DNA of 64,000 nucleotides from NCBI GenBank assembly GCA_902791865.1, contig CADAXK010000003.1, positions 1-64,000 on the forward strand, written 5' to 3'. This DNA is from an uncultured Bacteroidia bacterium (GTDB taxonomy: Bacteria > Bacteroidota > Bacteroidia > Bacteroidales > ML635J-15). Within the stretch, counting starts at the first letter, position 1; each line of letters starts with the position of its first letter. Under the pieces are notes generated by a model. The model was not told the origin of the DNA. It worked only from the letters and a program-made list of their open reading frames with translations, and did not search any database. A program made the position numbers and the translations under genes. Below are positions 35,022-45,387 of the stretch, piece after piece.

Positions 35022-35055
35022 GGAAAGCAAGACAAATGTTTTGCTTTCCTTTTTT
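35022..35055 (+). terminator. rpsO terminator
   Basis: Hairpin GGAAAGCAA/TTGCTTTCC (35022-35030 and 35041-35049) followed by a T-run, 8 nt after rpsO. Confidence 0.85.
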
Positions 35056-35084
35056 ATTTGCAAATTAATTAAACACAATAGATA

Positions 35085-37283
35085 ATGTACAACGAAATTA
35101 AGAAAGTCATCACTTTGGCTGATGGCAGAGAAATTGAAATTTCCACCGGTAAACTGGCGAAGCAGGCAACTGGTTCGGTAGTGGTGAAGATGGGTAAAAC
35201 CATGTTATTGGCAACAGTTGTTGCAGCAGATGATGCGAAGGAAGACGTTGACTTCATGCCTCTTTCGGTTGAATACAAGGAGAAATATTCGGCAGTAGGC
35301 CGTTTCCCAGGTGGATTCAACAAGAGGGAAGGTCGTCTCTCGGACTATGAAATTCTTGTTTCACGTCTGATTGACCGTGCATTGCGTCCGTTGTTCCCGA
35401 GCGATTTCCACGCAGAAGTATTCGTAAATGTAAACTTGCTTTCGGCAGACAAGAACGACACTCCCGATGCACTTGCAGGACTTGCAGCTTCGGCAGCACT
35501 TACAATCACCGACCTTCCATTCGAAGGTCCTATTTCGGAAGTGCGCGTAGCCCGCATCGACGGTCAGTTCAAGATTAATCCGCCTTACGACGAGTGCCAG
35601 AGAGCCGACATCGACATGATTGTGGCTGCTACCTACGAAAACATTATGATGGTAGAAGGCGAACTCAATGAGGTCAGCGAAGCCGAAATGCTTGATGCAA
35701 TAAAGTTTGCTCACGAAGCAATTAAACCAATGTGCTTGGCACAGAAGGAACTCCGCGAAATGTGCGGTGTTACCGAACCTGCTCCTTACTGCCACGAAGT
35801 TAACGACGAAGACCTCCGCAAGAAGGTTTGGGACGAAACTTACGACAAGGCATACGCAGCAGCTATGACTCAGACTGCCAACAAGCACGAACGTGAAAGA
35901 CTCTTCAACGAGGTTAAGGAAAACTTCCTCGCTCAGTATACGGAAGAGGAACTTGAAACTGTAGAAAAATTGGTTGACCGTTACTATCACGATGTTCAGA
36001 AAGAAGCAGTTCGTCAGATGGTTCTCAACGAGAGAGTTCGTCTCGATGGTCGTAAGACAGATGAAATCCGTCCTATCTGGTGCGAAGTAGATTACCTTCC
36101 GACAGTACACGGATCGGCAATCTTCACCCGTGGCGAAACCCAGTCGCTCTCGACAGTTACCCTCGGCAACAAGCTCGATGAACAGACAATCGACGGTGCA
36201 ATGATAGCTGGGTCGGAATCATTCCTACTCCATTACAACTTCCCGCCATTCGCAACTGGCGAAGCTAAGGCTTACAGAGGCGTTGGTCGTCGCGAAATTG
36301 GTCACGGAAACCTCGCACACCGCGCTTTGCAGAAAGTAATGCCAGTTAAGGGCGAAAATTATCCTTACACAACCAGAGTTGTTTCCGATATCCTCGAATC
36401 GAACGGTTCGTCGTCAATGGCTACCGTTTGCGCTGGCTGTCTTGCACTTATGGACGCTGGTGTTCCAATTTCACGCCCAGTTTCTGGTATTGCAATGGGA
36501 CTTATTGCCGACCCCAAGACTGGCAAATATGCAATCTTGAGCGATATTCTCGGTGACGAAGACCACCTCGGTGATATGGACTTCAAGGTTTGCGGAACCG
36601 AAAAGGGTATCACAGCTACACAGATGGATATAAAGGTAGATGGACTTTCATACGCAACCCTTGAGGAAGCCCTCAATCAGGCTAAGCGCGGTAGAGAACA
36701 CATCCTCGGCAAGATGCTTGAAACATTGCCAGGTCCACGTCCTACCTACAAGGACTACGCTCCACAAATCGAGACTATGGTAATCCCGAAGGATTTGATT
36801 GGTGCTGTAATAGGCCCGGGCGGAAAGATTATCCAGGAAATCCAGGCTACTACCAACACTATTATTGCAATAACCGAGGAGAACGAAAAGGGTTATGTTG
36901 AGATTTCTGCAAGCAATGCTGCCGACATGAAGGCTGCACGCGCAAAGATCAACGCAATCGTTAAGCGTCCCGAAGTAGGCGAAGTTTACACAGGTGTTGT
37001 AAAGGGCATCACAACTTTCGGCGCATTCGTTGAGATTCTTCCAAACTGCCAGGGATTGTTGCACATTTCGGAAATTGACTGGAAGCGCATCAAGACCGTT
37101 GAGGAAGCTGGTCTGAAGGAAGGTCAGGAAGTGGAAGTTAAGATTATCGAAATCGACACCAAGTCGAACAAGATAAGGCTCAGCCGTAAGGCATTGCTTC
37201 CGAAGCCCGAAAAGCCTCATCACAAGCGTGAAGAACGTGAAGAAAATGCAAACGGAACCGAAAACAATACTCCGCAAGCATAA
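35085..37283 (+). CDS. pnp: Polyribonucleotide nucleotidyltransferase
   Basis: 732 residues. Two RNase PH domains (first with [29 protein letters not shown], second with [20 protein letters not shown]), then a KH domain ([19 protein letters not shown]) and an S1 domain ([17 protein letters not shown]). PNPase degrades RNA 3' to 5' with phosphate. Tail is charged and ends in a His/Glu/Asn-rich segment, as usual in Bacteroidota. Confidence 0.98.
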   Translation: MYNEIKKVITLADGREIEISTGKLAKQATGSVVVKMGKTMLLATVVAADDAKEDVDFMPLSVEYKEKYSAVGRFPGGFNKREGRLSDYEILVSRLIDRALRPLFPSDFHAEVFVNVNLLSADKNDTPDALAGLAASAALTITDLPFEGPISEVRVARIDGQFKINPPYDECQRADIDMIVAATYENIMMVEGELNEVSEAEMLDAIKFAHEAIKPMCLAQKELREMCGVTEPAPYCHEVNDEDLRKKVWDETYDKAYAAAMTQTANKHERERLFNEVKENFLAQYTEEELETVEKLVDRYYHDVQKEAVRQMVLNERVRLDGRKTDEIRPIWCEVDYLPTVHGSAIFTRGETQSLSTVTLGNKLDEQTIDGAMIAGSESFLLHYNFPPFATGEAKAYRGVGRREIGHGNLAHRALQKVMPVKGENYPYTTRVVSDILESNGSSSMATVCAGCLALMDAGVPISRPVSGIAMGLIADPKTGKYAILSDILGDEDHLGDMDFKVCGTEKGITATQMDIKVDGLSYATLEEALNQAKRGREHILGKMLETLPGPRPTYKDYAPQIETMVIPKDLIGAVIGPGGKIIQEIQATTNTIIAITEENEKGYVEISASNAADMKAARAKINAIVKRPEVGEVYTGVVKGITTFGAFVEILPNCQGLLHISEIDWKRIKTVEEAGLKEGQEVEVKIIEIDTKSNKIRLSRKALLPKPEKPHHKREEREENANGTENNTPQA

Positions 37284-37298
37284 ATAGAAAATACGGAA

Positions 37299-37331
37299 GA
37301 AGCCTTGAAATACAGGCTTCTTTCATTTTTT
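37299..37331 (+). terminator. pnp terminator
   Basis: Hairpin GAAGCCT/AGGCTTC (37299-37305, 37314-37320) followed by TTTCATTTTTTTT. Confidence 0.8.
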
Positions 37332-37336
37332 TTGAT

Positions 37337-37942
37337 ATGAGGGAAAGCAACGCGAACCATATCCAGAATAGCGCAAGGAAAATCATAACGATTATCCTTT
37401 TTTCCATATCCATATATGGATATTCTTTGGCACAGAATCTCAGTGAGCGACGGAACGCTATAAAAATCACTTTCCTGTCGTGGGTTACTGGTTCTACAAA
37501 AATAAGTTACGAACGTTCATATACGCCTTTGCAGACAGGCGAATTGACACTTGGTCTAATCTGTGCAGGCTACGACAAGTTTAGAAATCACCCTATGGGT
37601 TTTACAGCAAGGTACGCCCATAAGTTCATACTGATAAATAAAACTAACTACGCGCTTAACGGATTCTATGTCAAGCCTGAACTAGTATGGTCGAATTTTA
37701 CATACGACAAGCGTGATGAGGATTTCAGAACAAAGTCGAGCATGGTTGCATTGTTTGCTTGTCCTGGCTACCAGTGGGCAAGGAAAAGGTTCATATTTGA
37801 CGGATATGTAGGAATAGGTGGTTCGATGGGACGAGAATCAGAAACCAATTACCATCATGGTTTTGTGCTGTGGAAATGTTTTGGCACATACTGCAAGAAT
37901 GTTGCAATGACATTTGCAATAAAGTTGGGATATAGTTTCTAA
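37337..37942 (+). CDS. Putative outer membrane beta-barrel protein
   Basis: 201 residues. A long basic N-terminus precedes a signal-like segment (about 16-33) ending SLAQ. The rest alternates aromatic and polar residues and ends in Phe (KLGYSF), the outer-membrane insertion signature. Conserved Bacteroidota DUF3575-like proteins look similar. No enzymatic motif. Possibly transcribed by read-through from pnp but separated by a terminator. Confidence 0.6.
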   Translation: MRESNANHIQNSARKIITIILFSISIYGYSLAQNLSERRNAIKITFLSWVTGSTKISYERSYTPLQTGELTLGLICAGYDKFRNHPMGFTARYAHKFILINKTNYALNGFYVKPELVWSNFTYDKRDEDFRTKSSMVALFACPGYQWARKRFIFDGYVGIGGSMGRESETNYHHGFVLWKCFGTYCKNVAMTFAIKLGYSF

Positions 37943-37975
37943 GACACAGTCATACTCGTTGCGTTTGCACAAAAA

Positions 37976-37995
37976 AAGACACCCGAAGGTGTCTT
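37976..37995. terminator. Bidirectional terminator
   Basis: Perfect hairpin AAGACACC/GGTGTCTT with loop CGAA; T-rich or A-rich flanks on both sides serve the convergent genes ending at 37942 and 38020. Confidence 0.85.
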
Positions 37996-38019
37996 ATGTT
38001 ATTTTATGTAAATGCTAGT

Positions 38020-38634
38020 TTAGAACAATCCGTGAAGTTCTGCGTCAATCTTATCGATTACAGTACTGAGGTCTTCGGGCTTGTTGGCAAAGTCAAGGTT
38101 GTCGACATCAATAATTAGGAACTTGCCACTGTTGTATTCGGAAGCCCATGCCTCGTAGCGTTCGTTTAGGCGTGTGAGGTAGTCGATGCGGATAGAAGAT
38201 TCGTACTTGCGACCGCGTTGCTGTATCTGGCGAACAAGCGTCGGCACGCTAGCGCGCAGGTATATGAGCAAGTCGGGAGCTTGAACTACCGATGTCATCA
38301 ACTTGAAGAGACTGAAATAGTTGTCGAAGTCGCGAGACGACATAAGCCCCATCGCATGTAGGTTGGGAGCAAATATATAAGCGTCCTCGTATATGGTTCT
38401 GTCCTGAATTATGGTCTTGTCCGACTTGCGAATTTCAAGTATCTGGTTGAATCGGCTGTTCAAGAAGTAAATCTGTAGGTTGAACGACCAGCGTTGCATG
38501 TCATCGTAAAAGTCGTTAAGATAAGGATTGTAGTCAACATCCTCGAAATTCGGAGTCCATCCGTAATGCTTTGCCAGCAATTTAGTAAGAGTAGTTTTGC
38601 CGGCTCCAATGTTTCCTGCTACTGCTATATGCAT
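38020..38634 (-). CDS. Deoxynucleoside kinase (dGK/dAK type)
   Basis: 204 residues. P-loop GNIGAGKTT (7-15), the ERS-like DRTIYEDAYIF motif, DLLIYLRASVPTLVRQIQQRGR lid region and RLNERYEAW. Phosphorylates deoxynucleosides for nucleotide salvage. Monocistronic. Confidence 0.92.
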   Translation of the reverse strand: MHIAVAGNIGAGKTTLTKLLAKHYGWTPNFEDVDYNPYLNDFYDDMQRWSFNLQIYFLNSRFNQILEIRKSDKTIIQDRTIYEDAYIFAPNLHAMGLMSSRDFDNYFSLFKLMTSVVQAPDLLIYLRASVPTLVRQIQQRGRKYESSIRIDYLTRLNERYEAWASEYNSGKFLIIDVDNLDFANKPEDLSTVIDKIDAELHGLF

Positions 38635-38685
38635 ACCTCTAAAAATTTTGCGGTGCTAAATTATATTTTTTTTTGCAAATACCCG

Positions 38686-39483
38686 TTATTTTTCCAACTG
38701 AATTTTATTGCATTCCAATTTATTGTCATTAAGCAAATAAAGCAGGTCGTGCCTGATGCGGAACTTGTCGGCTTTTTTGCCATCGGTTGGAATAGGAACG
38801 GTCTTGTCGTCGGCGACATCGTATGCCACGATTTCACCATTGATGCTATAGTACAAAATGTCGTTGTCGATGCAGAAATCGGTGCATTCGCCATCGGTTT
38901 CGAATGTGCGGTAAAAATTACCGAACTTATCAAGTATCAGCACTTTGCCATTGTCGGTAAGCAGAAAAAGATAGTTTATAGATTCGCGCATTGCCACAAC
39001 ATCGGCATCGCCAAGCTTGTCGTAAATGTTTGTCCCCTGTTGCGAAACTTCAAGATTCGGATTTACCCTTCTTACGCACGAATTCTGCTCATCGAATACC
39101 CAGAATCCGCCAAATACCGATGAACAAACCACCTTTATATTATATAGACCTGCATCATCGAGCATAAGTGGGCTGAGAAGTTCGGCAAGTTTGCTGTCGA
39201 GATAAATAAGTTTGTTGAATTCGGAATAGAACACAATGACCTTGAATGGATTGGAAACATCGAGAGACGACATGCTTCCTGCCGGATAATTGTCGTAGGC
39301 GCAAAGGAAATTCATGTCGGCATCGTACTTTGCCACCACATTGTTCTTCATTAGGTAGATGTTTCCAAGCCTATCGACCTCAACAGCACTTGCATCCACA
39401 GCCTTGATCCACGGTGCAAAATTCTGTGCAACCGCCATGACCGACAGCACAACAATGACCAGTGATGCAAGAATTTTTTTCAT
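38686..39483 (-). CDS. Secreted beta-propeller-like protein, unknown function
   Basis: 265 residues with a signal peptide (1-19, ending VMAVAQ). The mature part contains about six blade-like strands with pattern VEVDRLGNIYLMKNNVVAKY and GKVLILDKFGNFYRTF, suggesting a propeller. Typical of an uncharacterised Bacteroidota family. Next to the deoxynucleoside kinase but 51 nt apart, so probably a separate unit. Confidence 0.6.
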   Translation of the reverse strand: MKKILASLVIVVLSVMAVAQNFAPWIKAVDASAVEVDRLGNIYLMKNNVVAKYDADMNFLCAYDNYPAGSMSSLDVSNPFKVIVFYSEFNKLIYLDSKLAELLSPLMLDDAGLYNIKVVCSSVFGGFWVFDEQNSCVRRVNPNLEVSQQGTNIYDKLGDADVVAMRESINYLFLLTDNGKVLILDKFGNFYRTFETDGECTDFCIDNDILYYSINGEIVAYDVADDKTVPIPTDGKKADKFRIRHDLLYLLNDNKLECNKIQLEK

Positions 39484-39615
39484 GCCACAAAGGTAAGAAA
39501 AATTCCGACCGTTTAAAGATTCAAAAATTTAAAGATTCAATGATTTGAAAATTTGAAAATTCGAGAATTTGAAGATTCATTTCTCAAAAAAGAATACATT
39601 ATTCCAAATAATATT

Positions 39616-39624
39616 TATTTTTGC
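39616..39624 (+). promoter_or_regulatory. -7 element of the antiporter gene
   Basis: TATTTTTGC fits the consensus and lies 28 nt before the ATG at 39653. A -33 TTTG is not obvious. Confidence 0.45.
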
Positions 39625-39652
39625 CAATATTTGATAAACAGCGTTAATACTG

Positions 39653-40957
39653 ATGGAAAAAATTACAATAATTGTCATGTTTCTCGGCGGGCTGATATTT
39701 TTCAGTCACTTGCTAAACAAACTTTTCGACAAGACAAAGATCCCCAATGTGTTGATATTAATCACCATTGGCATTGTTGCTGGATTTTTCATCGATAGCA
39801 AAATGTTTTTTGGTGAGGTCGGACGCATATTCACAACCATAACCTTGATAATAATCCTGTTTGAGAGTGGTGTCGGACTGAAACTGCAGGAACTGAAGTC
39901 GTCCATCCTATCGGCGACATTGGTGACGATAATCAACTTCATCTTTTCCACCGGAATAGTCGTTGGCATAACAATGTGGCTTGCCGACTTCGATTTCACA
40001 ACCGCACTTTTCCTCGGTTCCATACTCGGTGGCACATCCTCGGCAGTGGTAATCCCAATGGTGCGGCAGCTAAACATGGGACATAAGGCAGGAACGGTGC
40101 TTCTGCTCGAATCGGCATTTACCGATGTACTTTGTCTCGTTGTTGGTTTGGCGGTACTCGAAAGCATGAAGGCAGGCGACCTTGAGCCAACGGCAATACT
40201 TGGAAACATGGCAAAGTCGTTCCTGCTGGCAATTGTGCTAGGTTTGTTTGGCGGTTTTGCTTGGAGCCTATTGCTCAACTGGATACGCGGAATAAAAAAT
40301 TCAATGTTTACCACTTTGGCACTCGTTTTTATAGTGTACGGATGTGCGGAATTGCTCGGACTTAACGGCGGTATTGCAGCTTTGTCGTTTGGTATTGTGC
40401 TTGGCAACTCGGAATATTTCGACAAGATGAAGCTGTGGAAACGCATTTTCAAAATTGAAACCGCCAAGCTCAACGACAACGAAAAGAACTTTTTCTCCGA
40501 AATCGTATTTGTGTTCCAGACATATTTCTTCGTTTACATTGGCATTGTGATAGAGTTCGGCACGCCCATGATATATCTTATTTCAGTAATGATAGTGTGC
40601 TTGGTGATACTTGCAAGAATTCCGACCGTGCGTCTGCTTGTGCGGAAGGACTGCACTCCCGATGACAAGCTTCTGATGTCGATAATGATGCCGAAGGGAC
40701 TTGTACCTGCAATTCTGGCATCCATTCCTCTGCAGGAAGGGCTTCCGTACGGACAGGAGATTGCCGAAATAGGTTATGCAGTAGTGCTTACAAGCATAAT
40801 AATGTGCAGTTTGCTAATAATAATCCTCGGCAAGAAAAAGAAAACAAATGTGCAGACAGATGCAACAACGATACTTCCAATTGAAAACCAGACAGAAACA
40901 GCCAATGAAAACACAACAGAAACAACAAATGCAGTACACGAGCCGAATAACAATTAA
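39653..40957 (+). CDS. Cation:proton antiporter (CPA1-like)
   Basis: 434 residues with about twelve membrane segments. The FESGVGLKLQELKSS region and the ESAFTDVLCLVVGLAV segment (the conserved ND-like site is ESAFTD) match monovalent cation/proton antiporters. The C-terminal cytosolic tail is short and Thr/Asn-rich (from about residue 395). Exchanges Na+/K+ for H+ across the inner membrane. Overlaps the next gene by about 53 nt. Confidence 0.88.
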   Translation: MEKITIIVMFLGGLIFFSHLLNKLFDKTKIPNVLILITIGIVAGFFIDSKMFFGEVGRIFTTITLIIILFESGVGLKLQELKSSILSATLVTIINFIFSTGIVVGITMWLADFDFTTALFLGSILGGTSSAVVIPMVRQLNMGHKAGTVLLLESAFTDVLCLVVGLAVLESMKAGDLEPTAILGNMAKSFLLAIVLGLFGGFAWSLLLNWIRGIKNSMFTTLALVFIVYGCAELLGLNGGIAALSFGIVLGNSEYFDKMKLWKRIFKIETAKLNDNEKNFFSEIVFVFQTYFFVYIGIVIEFGTPMIYLISVMIVCLVILARIPTVRLLVRKDCTPDDKLLMSIMMPKGLVPAILASIPLQEGLPYGQEIAEIGYAVVLTSIIMCSLLIIILGKKKKTNVQTDATTILPIENQTETANENTTETTNAVHEPNNN

Positions 40958-41357
40958 GTCGCTTGAAGGTGGCGGAAAACACATTTTCGTGCAATGTACA
41001 ATATTGGGGCAAAAGTATTTCATGCTGATTGACACGGGCTGTTCCAACTCCGTGTTCGATAGTGGTGCCGAAATTTTTTCGGGCATTCGTTTGCACGACA
41101 TAAAGGACAATGGAAAGAATTTCAGTCTGAACGCTGCGATTGATGATGTTAAGGTTGGTAGAATCAAGTACTTCGCTATAGGCAAGTTCAGTGTTAACTT
41201 TAATCGCGCTGTATTCATTAGTCTCGACCATATCAACGCCCTCTACGAAACCATGATAGGACGCAAGATTATTGGTATACTCGGTAGCGATTTTCTAAAA
41301 AAATACAAGGCAGTAATAGACTTCGGCGAAGGAAAAATGTCATTGAAAAAAAGTTGA
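40905..41357 (+). CDS. Retropepsin-like aspartic protease family protein
   Basis: Start uncertain: the open frame begins at 40848, with ATGs at 40905 and 40929; 40905 (MKTQQKQQMQYTSRI) gives 150 residues. The fold signature is LIDTGCSNSVFDSG (Asp-Thr-Gly active-site loop) and the C-terminal IGILGSDFLKKYKAVIDF, as in bacterial single-domain retropepsins. It may be a secretion-independent cytoplasmic dimeric protease. The overlap with the antiporter suggests translational coupling. Function unknown. Confidence 0.7.
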   Translation: MKTQQKQQMQYTSRITIKSLEGGGKHIFVQCTILGQKYFMLIDTGCSNSVFDSGAEIFSGIRLHDIKDNGKNFSLNAAIDDVKVGRIKYFAIGKFSVNFNRAVFISLDHINALYETMIGRKIIGILGSDFLKKYKAVIDFGEGKMSLKKS

Positions 41358-41439
41358 AAAATAATTTAATCTCAGGCAACGAAAATGACTTTTCAATTGT
41401 CATATAGGAAAAACAATGTTTTATTTAAAAATTAAAGCA

Positions 41440-41985
41440 ATGAAAAGATTGGTTTTATCGTCACTACTTGTTGCAGCAATAGGACTGATGATGTTTATGG
41501 GATGTGAGGAACCTGAACCGATTATCCCGAACGAAGAGCATCAGCAGCATCATAGGAGAGAAGATTCGCTGATAAACCAGCAGGGAGATACGACAATAAA
41601 TCTAGATCCATTAGAAGCTATGGAAGATTCAATACTGAATGCGGAGCATGAAACGGCAGTAGAGCATTGGAAATATACTCTTAATGAAAATTATGGAGCT
41701 ACACTTTTTATGGATATGTTCCCGTCTGTAAGCAGAATAAATATGGTTGCTTTTGATACAACTGGTTGGTTTCCAGTGTCTCACGGAGTACATACAAGTG
41801 CGTCATACTCATTTAGTGGCGACACAATAACACTATATTATGATAATGATACAATTGTTCCGGAAGAACAGCGTAGATGGCTTGTTTCTCGTCCAAATGA
41901 CACTGTAATGCAGTGGAATTATTTAGGTTTTCTTCCTCTGGACGGAACAAGTGTGTATTATAGTTATTATTTTGTTTTGTTTTAA
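41440..41985 (+). CDS. Lipoprotein of unknown function
   Basis: Start at 41440 (MKRLVLSSLLVAAIGLMMFMGC); a frame from 41416 adds eight residues. 181 residues with a lipobox FMGC near residue 22, followed by an acidic/His-rich linker and a beta-rich domain with NYGATLFMDMFPSVSRINMVA and DTITLYYDNDTIVPEEQRRW. No known family recognised. Confidence 0.65.
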   Translation: MKRLVLSSLLVAAIGLMMFMGCEEPEPIIPNEEHQQHHRREDSLINQQGDTTINLDPLEAMEDSILNAEHETAVEHWKYTLNENYGATLFMDMFPSVSRINMVAFDTTGWFPVSHGVHTSASYSFSGDTITLYYDNDTIVPEEQRRWLVSRPNDTVMQWNYLGFLPLDGTSVYYSYYFVLF

Positions 41986-42178
41986 TTGTTTGATGTCTCG
42001 TTCGGAGTGGATTGCAAATCCACTTTTCGTTCAGGTCGGATTGCAAATCCGACCTAACAGGATCCGTCCTTCGGGATTTGTACTCCCGAAGGCTGGAATA
42101 TAAGGATTTTTAATCCGCTTTAAATCAGCTAATAGGACTACAAAGTAATCGTTTCGACTTCCCATATTTCAACACAAG

Positions 42179-42206
42179 ACGGCAGACTTTTTTCCTGCCG
42201 TTTTTT
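42179..42206 (+). terminator. Terminator upstream of secDF
   Basis: Hairpin ACGGCAG/CTGCCGT with a loop rich in T, followed by TTTTTT. Confidence 0.75.
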
Positions 42207-42267
42207 AGTTGTTTTCCGCATCAAAAAAATAAAAAAAATTATCTATCATTCTTTTTGAAAAAAACAC

Positions 42268-42276
42268 TATATTTGC
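42268..42276 (+). promoter_or_regulatory. -7 element of secDF
   Basis: TATATTTGC fits the -7 consensus, 45 nt before the ATG at 42321. No good -33 TTTG at the usual distance. Confidence 0.5.
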
Positions 42277-42320
42277 GACCTTAAAAATTTTATGTAAACT
42301 TAGTAAAAAATTTAGTAAAA

Positions 42321-45300
42321 ATGCGTAACAGAGGAGCGATTATTTTATTATCGGTACTGCTTGCAATCATCAGCTTGTACTACCTCTCTTTCACATTCGT
42401 AGTGAACAAGGTAGAAGGCGATGCAGAAGAATACGCGCAAGCATACGTTGATAACGGAAATTATGGCAATCTTACAGATGCCGAGCGCAACAGCTTGATC
42501 GACAAGCAGAAGAAGGCATACTTGGATTCAGTTGACAACCAAGTGGTGTGGAGATACATCAAGAAATACACCTATAAGGATTGCAAGGAAAGAGAACTTA
42601 ACTTAGGTTTGGACTTGAAGGGCGGTATGAACATTTCGTTGGAAATTTCTGCCGAAGATGTGCTTTTGTCATTGGCAAGAGACAACAACGACCCTGCACT
42701 TCAGGCTGCAATCGAAAATGCTAGAAAGCAGACATCAGACCAGACCGGTACAAGTTTCATTGAAACTTTCGGCAAGGCTTACAAGGAATTGCAAATGGCA
42801 GACAAGCCTGCAATGGCATTCCATTTCGCAACATCGCAGAATCAGGACAAGATTCAGATAACATCAACTGATGAAGAAGTAATCGATTACTTGACAAAGG
42901 AATACGATGCAGCAATCGGTAATGCATACGATGTTATCAACAAACGTATCGACCAGTTCGGCGTTGTTCAGCCTAACATTCAGAAGGATGTTGCTGTAAA
43001 GGGCGTTTTCCATATCGAACTTCCTGGTATCAAGGATCCGGAACGTGTTGAAAAACTCTTGAAGCAGGCCGCTGTTCTCGAATTCTGGGAAACCTACAAC
43101 TACGATGAAATTCGTGCTTCCCTCATTGCTGCAGACCAGACAATCGTAGCATTGAAGAAGGCCGAAGCATCAAGGGGTAGCAATAGCGAACCAGTTGCAG
43201 AAGTAACCGAAGAAGTCGCAGAAGCTGAAACAGCTGATGTTGTTGCTGATGCCGACACCACCGCTGTTGCAGATACCACCGCAACAGATGAAAATCCAGA
43301 AGAAGCTAGCGCCGACAGCGAATATTCAATATTCAACAGGTTGCTTGCTCAGGCTGGTGGACATACCGTAGGCGGACCATGCATCGGTTTCGCAAAGAAA
43401 GCCGACATGGAATCCATTATGGCCGACCTCAACCGCAAGGAAGTTAAGGGCTTGTTCAAGAAGGACCTCCAGTTCGCATGGGGCTTCAAGGAAGTAAAGG
43501 ACGCTCCAGGTTATTATGAACTTATTGCCCTCAAGGCATCAAAGGACGGCAAGGCTGCCCTCAACGGTGAAGTTGTTACCGATGCTCGTCAGGAATTCGG
43601 TCAGACCCGTGCTACTGCAGAAGTTACAATGGCAATGAACAATGCTGGTTCTACCCAGTGGGCAAGAATCACAAAGGAAAACATTGGCAGATGCATTGCT
43701 ATTGTTCTTGATAACGCAGTTTACTCTTACCCAAGAGTTAACGATGAAATCAAGGGTGGTCGTTCTCAAATTACTGGTGACTTCACACTCAACGAAGCAA
43801 CCGACTTGGCAAACGTATTGAAGGCAGGTAAGATGACTGCTCCGGCTGTTATCCTTTCGAAGGAAGTTGTAGGTCCGTCACTTGGTCAGAAAGCTATCGA
43901 TTCGGGTATGTACTCGTTCATCATCGCTTTCATCCTTGTACTTATCTACATGATTTTCTACTACAACAAGGCTGGTCTTGTTGCCGACGTTGCTTTGATT
44001 TGCAACCTCTTCCTCATATTCGGTGTAATGGCATCGCTTGGTGCTGTTCTCACTCTCCCGGGTATCGCAGGTATGGTACTTACAATAGGTATGTCAGTCG
44101 ATGCTAACGTTCTTATTTACGAGCGTATCCGCGAAGAAATGAGAGCTGGCAAGATGATTAAGTCGGCTGTGGCTGATGGTTACAAGAACGCTTATTCGGC
44201 AATCCTCGACTCTAACATCACTACTATTCTTATAGGTATCGTTCTTGCTTACTTCGGTGTTGGTCCTGTAAGAGGTTTCGCAACCACTCTTATTATAGGT
44301 ATCCTCACATCATTGTTCACCGCTATCTTTATCACCCGTATCATCATCACCAAGATGCTTGACAAGGACAGAAAGCTTACAGTTGGTAACAAGATTACAA
44401 ACAACGCTTTCACCAAGTTGAACTTCGACTTCCTTAAGGGTAGCAAGATTGCATTCATCATTTCTGGAACTTTGATAGTTGTTGGTATCATTTCATTGTG
44501 CACATTGGGCTTGAAGCAGGGTATCGACTTCACAGGTGGTCGTAACTATGTTGTTAAGTTCGAAAACAATGTTGTTCCCGAAGAAGTTGCCAATGCTCTC
44601 GAAGGCGTTTATGGCGACCGTCCAATCGTAAAGACTTTCGGTGATGCAAATCAGGTTAAGATTACAACCCAGTACAAGATTGACCAGATAAAGGACAAGG
44701 CTGCTGGCGAAGAAGCTGATAACTTGCTTTACGAAGGTTTGAAGAACGGAAACTTCCTGCCATCAGGCGTTGACAAGGATAAATTCTTCAGCGATTACCG
44801 TCAGACATCACAGGTTGTAGGACCTACAGTTGCTGACGACATCAAGACAAAGTCATCTGTTGCTATTCTCCTCGGACTTGTGGTAATGTTCCTCTACATT
44901 CTCCTCAGATTCCGCAAGTGGCAGTATTCACTCGGTGCAACAGTTGCTTTGATCCACGACGTTTTGATAACCCTCGGTATTTTCTCGTTGCTATACTCGG
45001 TAATGCCGTTCAATATGGAAATCGACCAGGCATTCATCGCAGCAATCCTGACAATCGTAGGTTACTCAATCAACGATACCGTGGTTATCTTCGACCGTAT
45101 CAGGGAATACACAGGACTCTATCCAAACCGCGACAGAAAGTCGGTTATCAACTCGGCAGTAAACAGCACGGTTGGTCGTACAATCAACACCTCAATGACA
45201 ACCTTGGTGGTATTGCTCGCAATATTCATCTTCGGCGGTGAATCAATCAGAGGCTTCTGCTTTGCATTGCTCATCGGTGTTATCGTAGGTACATACTCTT

Positions 45301-45368
45301 CAATATTCATTGCTTCCCCAATGGCATATCTTTTGGGCGTTGGCAAGAAGAAAGAAGAAAAGAAATAA
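42321..45368 (+). CDS. secDF: Protein translocase SecDF fusion
   Basis: 1015 residues; SecD and SecF are one chain, as usual in Bacteroidota. N-terminal membrane helix, SecD motif LGLDLKGGMNISLEI, a Thr/Ala/Asp-rich linker (about 285-330), then five SecD helices (from about 535, IGMSVDANVLIYERIREE). The SecF half has GIDFTGGRNYVVKF and helices with SINDTVVIFDRIREY. Uses the proton motive force to pull exported proteins across the inner membrane with SecYEG. Confidence 0.97.
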   Translation: MRNRGAIILLSVLLAIISLYYLSFTFVVNKVEGDAEEYAQAYVDNGNYGNLTDAERNSLIDKQKKAYLDSVDNQVVWRYIKKYTYKDCKERELNLGLDLKGGMNISLEISAEDVLLSLARDNNDPALQAAIENARKQTSDQTGTSFIETFGKAYKELQMADKPAMAFHFATSQNQDKIQITSTDEEVIDYLTKEYDAAIGNAYDVINKRIDQFGVVQPNIQKDVAVKGVFHIELPGIKDPERVEKLLKQAAVLEFWETYNYDEIRASLIAADQTIVALKKAEASRGSNSEPVAEVTEEVAEAETADVVADADTTAVADTTATDENPEEASADSEYSIFNRLLAQAGGHTVGGPCIGFAKKADMESIMADLNRKEVKGLFKKDLQFAWGFKEVKDAPGYYELIALKASKDGKAALNGEVVTDARQEFGQTRATAEVTMAMNNAGSTQWARITKENIGRCIAIVLDNAVYSYPRVNDEIKGGRSQITGDFTLNEATDLANVLKAGKMTAPAVILSKEVVGPSLGQKAIDSGMYSFIIAFILVLIYMIFYYNKAGLVADVALICNLFLIFGVMASLGAVLTLPGIAGMVLTIGMSVDANVLIYERIREEMRAGKMIKSAVADGYKNAYSAILDSNITTILIGIVLAYFGVGPVRGFATTLIIGILTSLFTAIFITRIIITKMLDKDRKLTVGNKITNNAFTKLNFDFLKGSKIAFIISGTLIVVGIISLCTLGLKQGIDFTGGRNYVVKFENNVVPEEVANALEGVYGDRPIVKTFGDANQVKITTQYKIDQIKDKAAGEEADNLLYEGLKNGNFLPSGVDKDKFFSDYRQTSQVVGPTVADDIKTKSSVAILLGLVVMFLYILLRFRKWQYSLGATVALIHDVLITLGIFSLLYSVMPFNMEIDQAFIAAILTIVGYSINDTVVIFDRIREYTGLYPNRDRKSVINSAVNSTVGRTINTSMTTLVVLLAIFIFGGESIRGFCFALLIGVIVGTYSSIFIASPMAYLLGVGKKKEEKK

Positions 45369-45387
45369 ATAAAACATACAAACGGAG

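Larger units (their letters stand above)
41986..42320. other. Intergenic region with three hairpins and a terminator
   Basis: Hairpins GTGGATT-GCA-AATCCAC (42007-42023), AGGTCGGATT-GCA-AATCCGACCT (42033-42055) and CCTTCGGGA/TCCCGAAGG (42068-42092). The first two share loop GCA and core sequence. The third is followed by a terminator (42179-42206). No gene. Confidence 0.7.

Noticed and set aside
35361..36110. 249-aa minus-strand frame
   Set aside because: Antisense shadow of pnp with low-complexity Cys/Phe-rich translation.
39706..40479. 257-aa minus-strand frame
   Set aside because: Antisense to the antiporter gene; the Ser/Pro/Ile-rich product is typical of a shadow frame.
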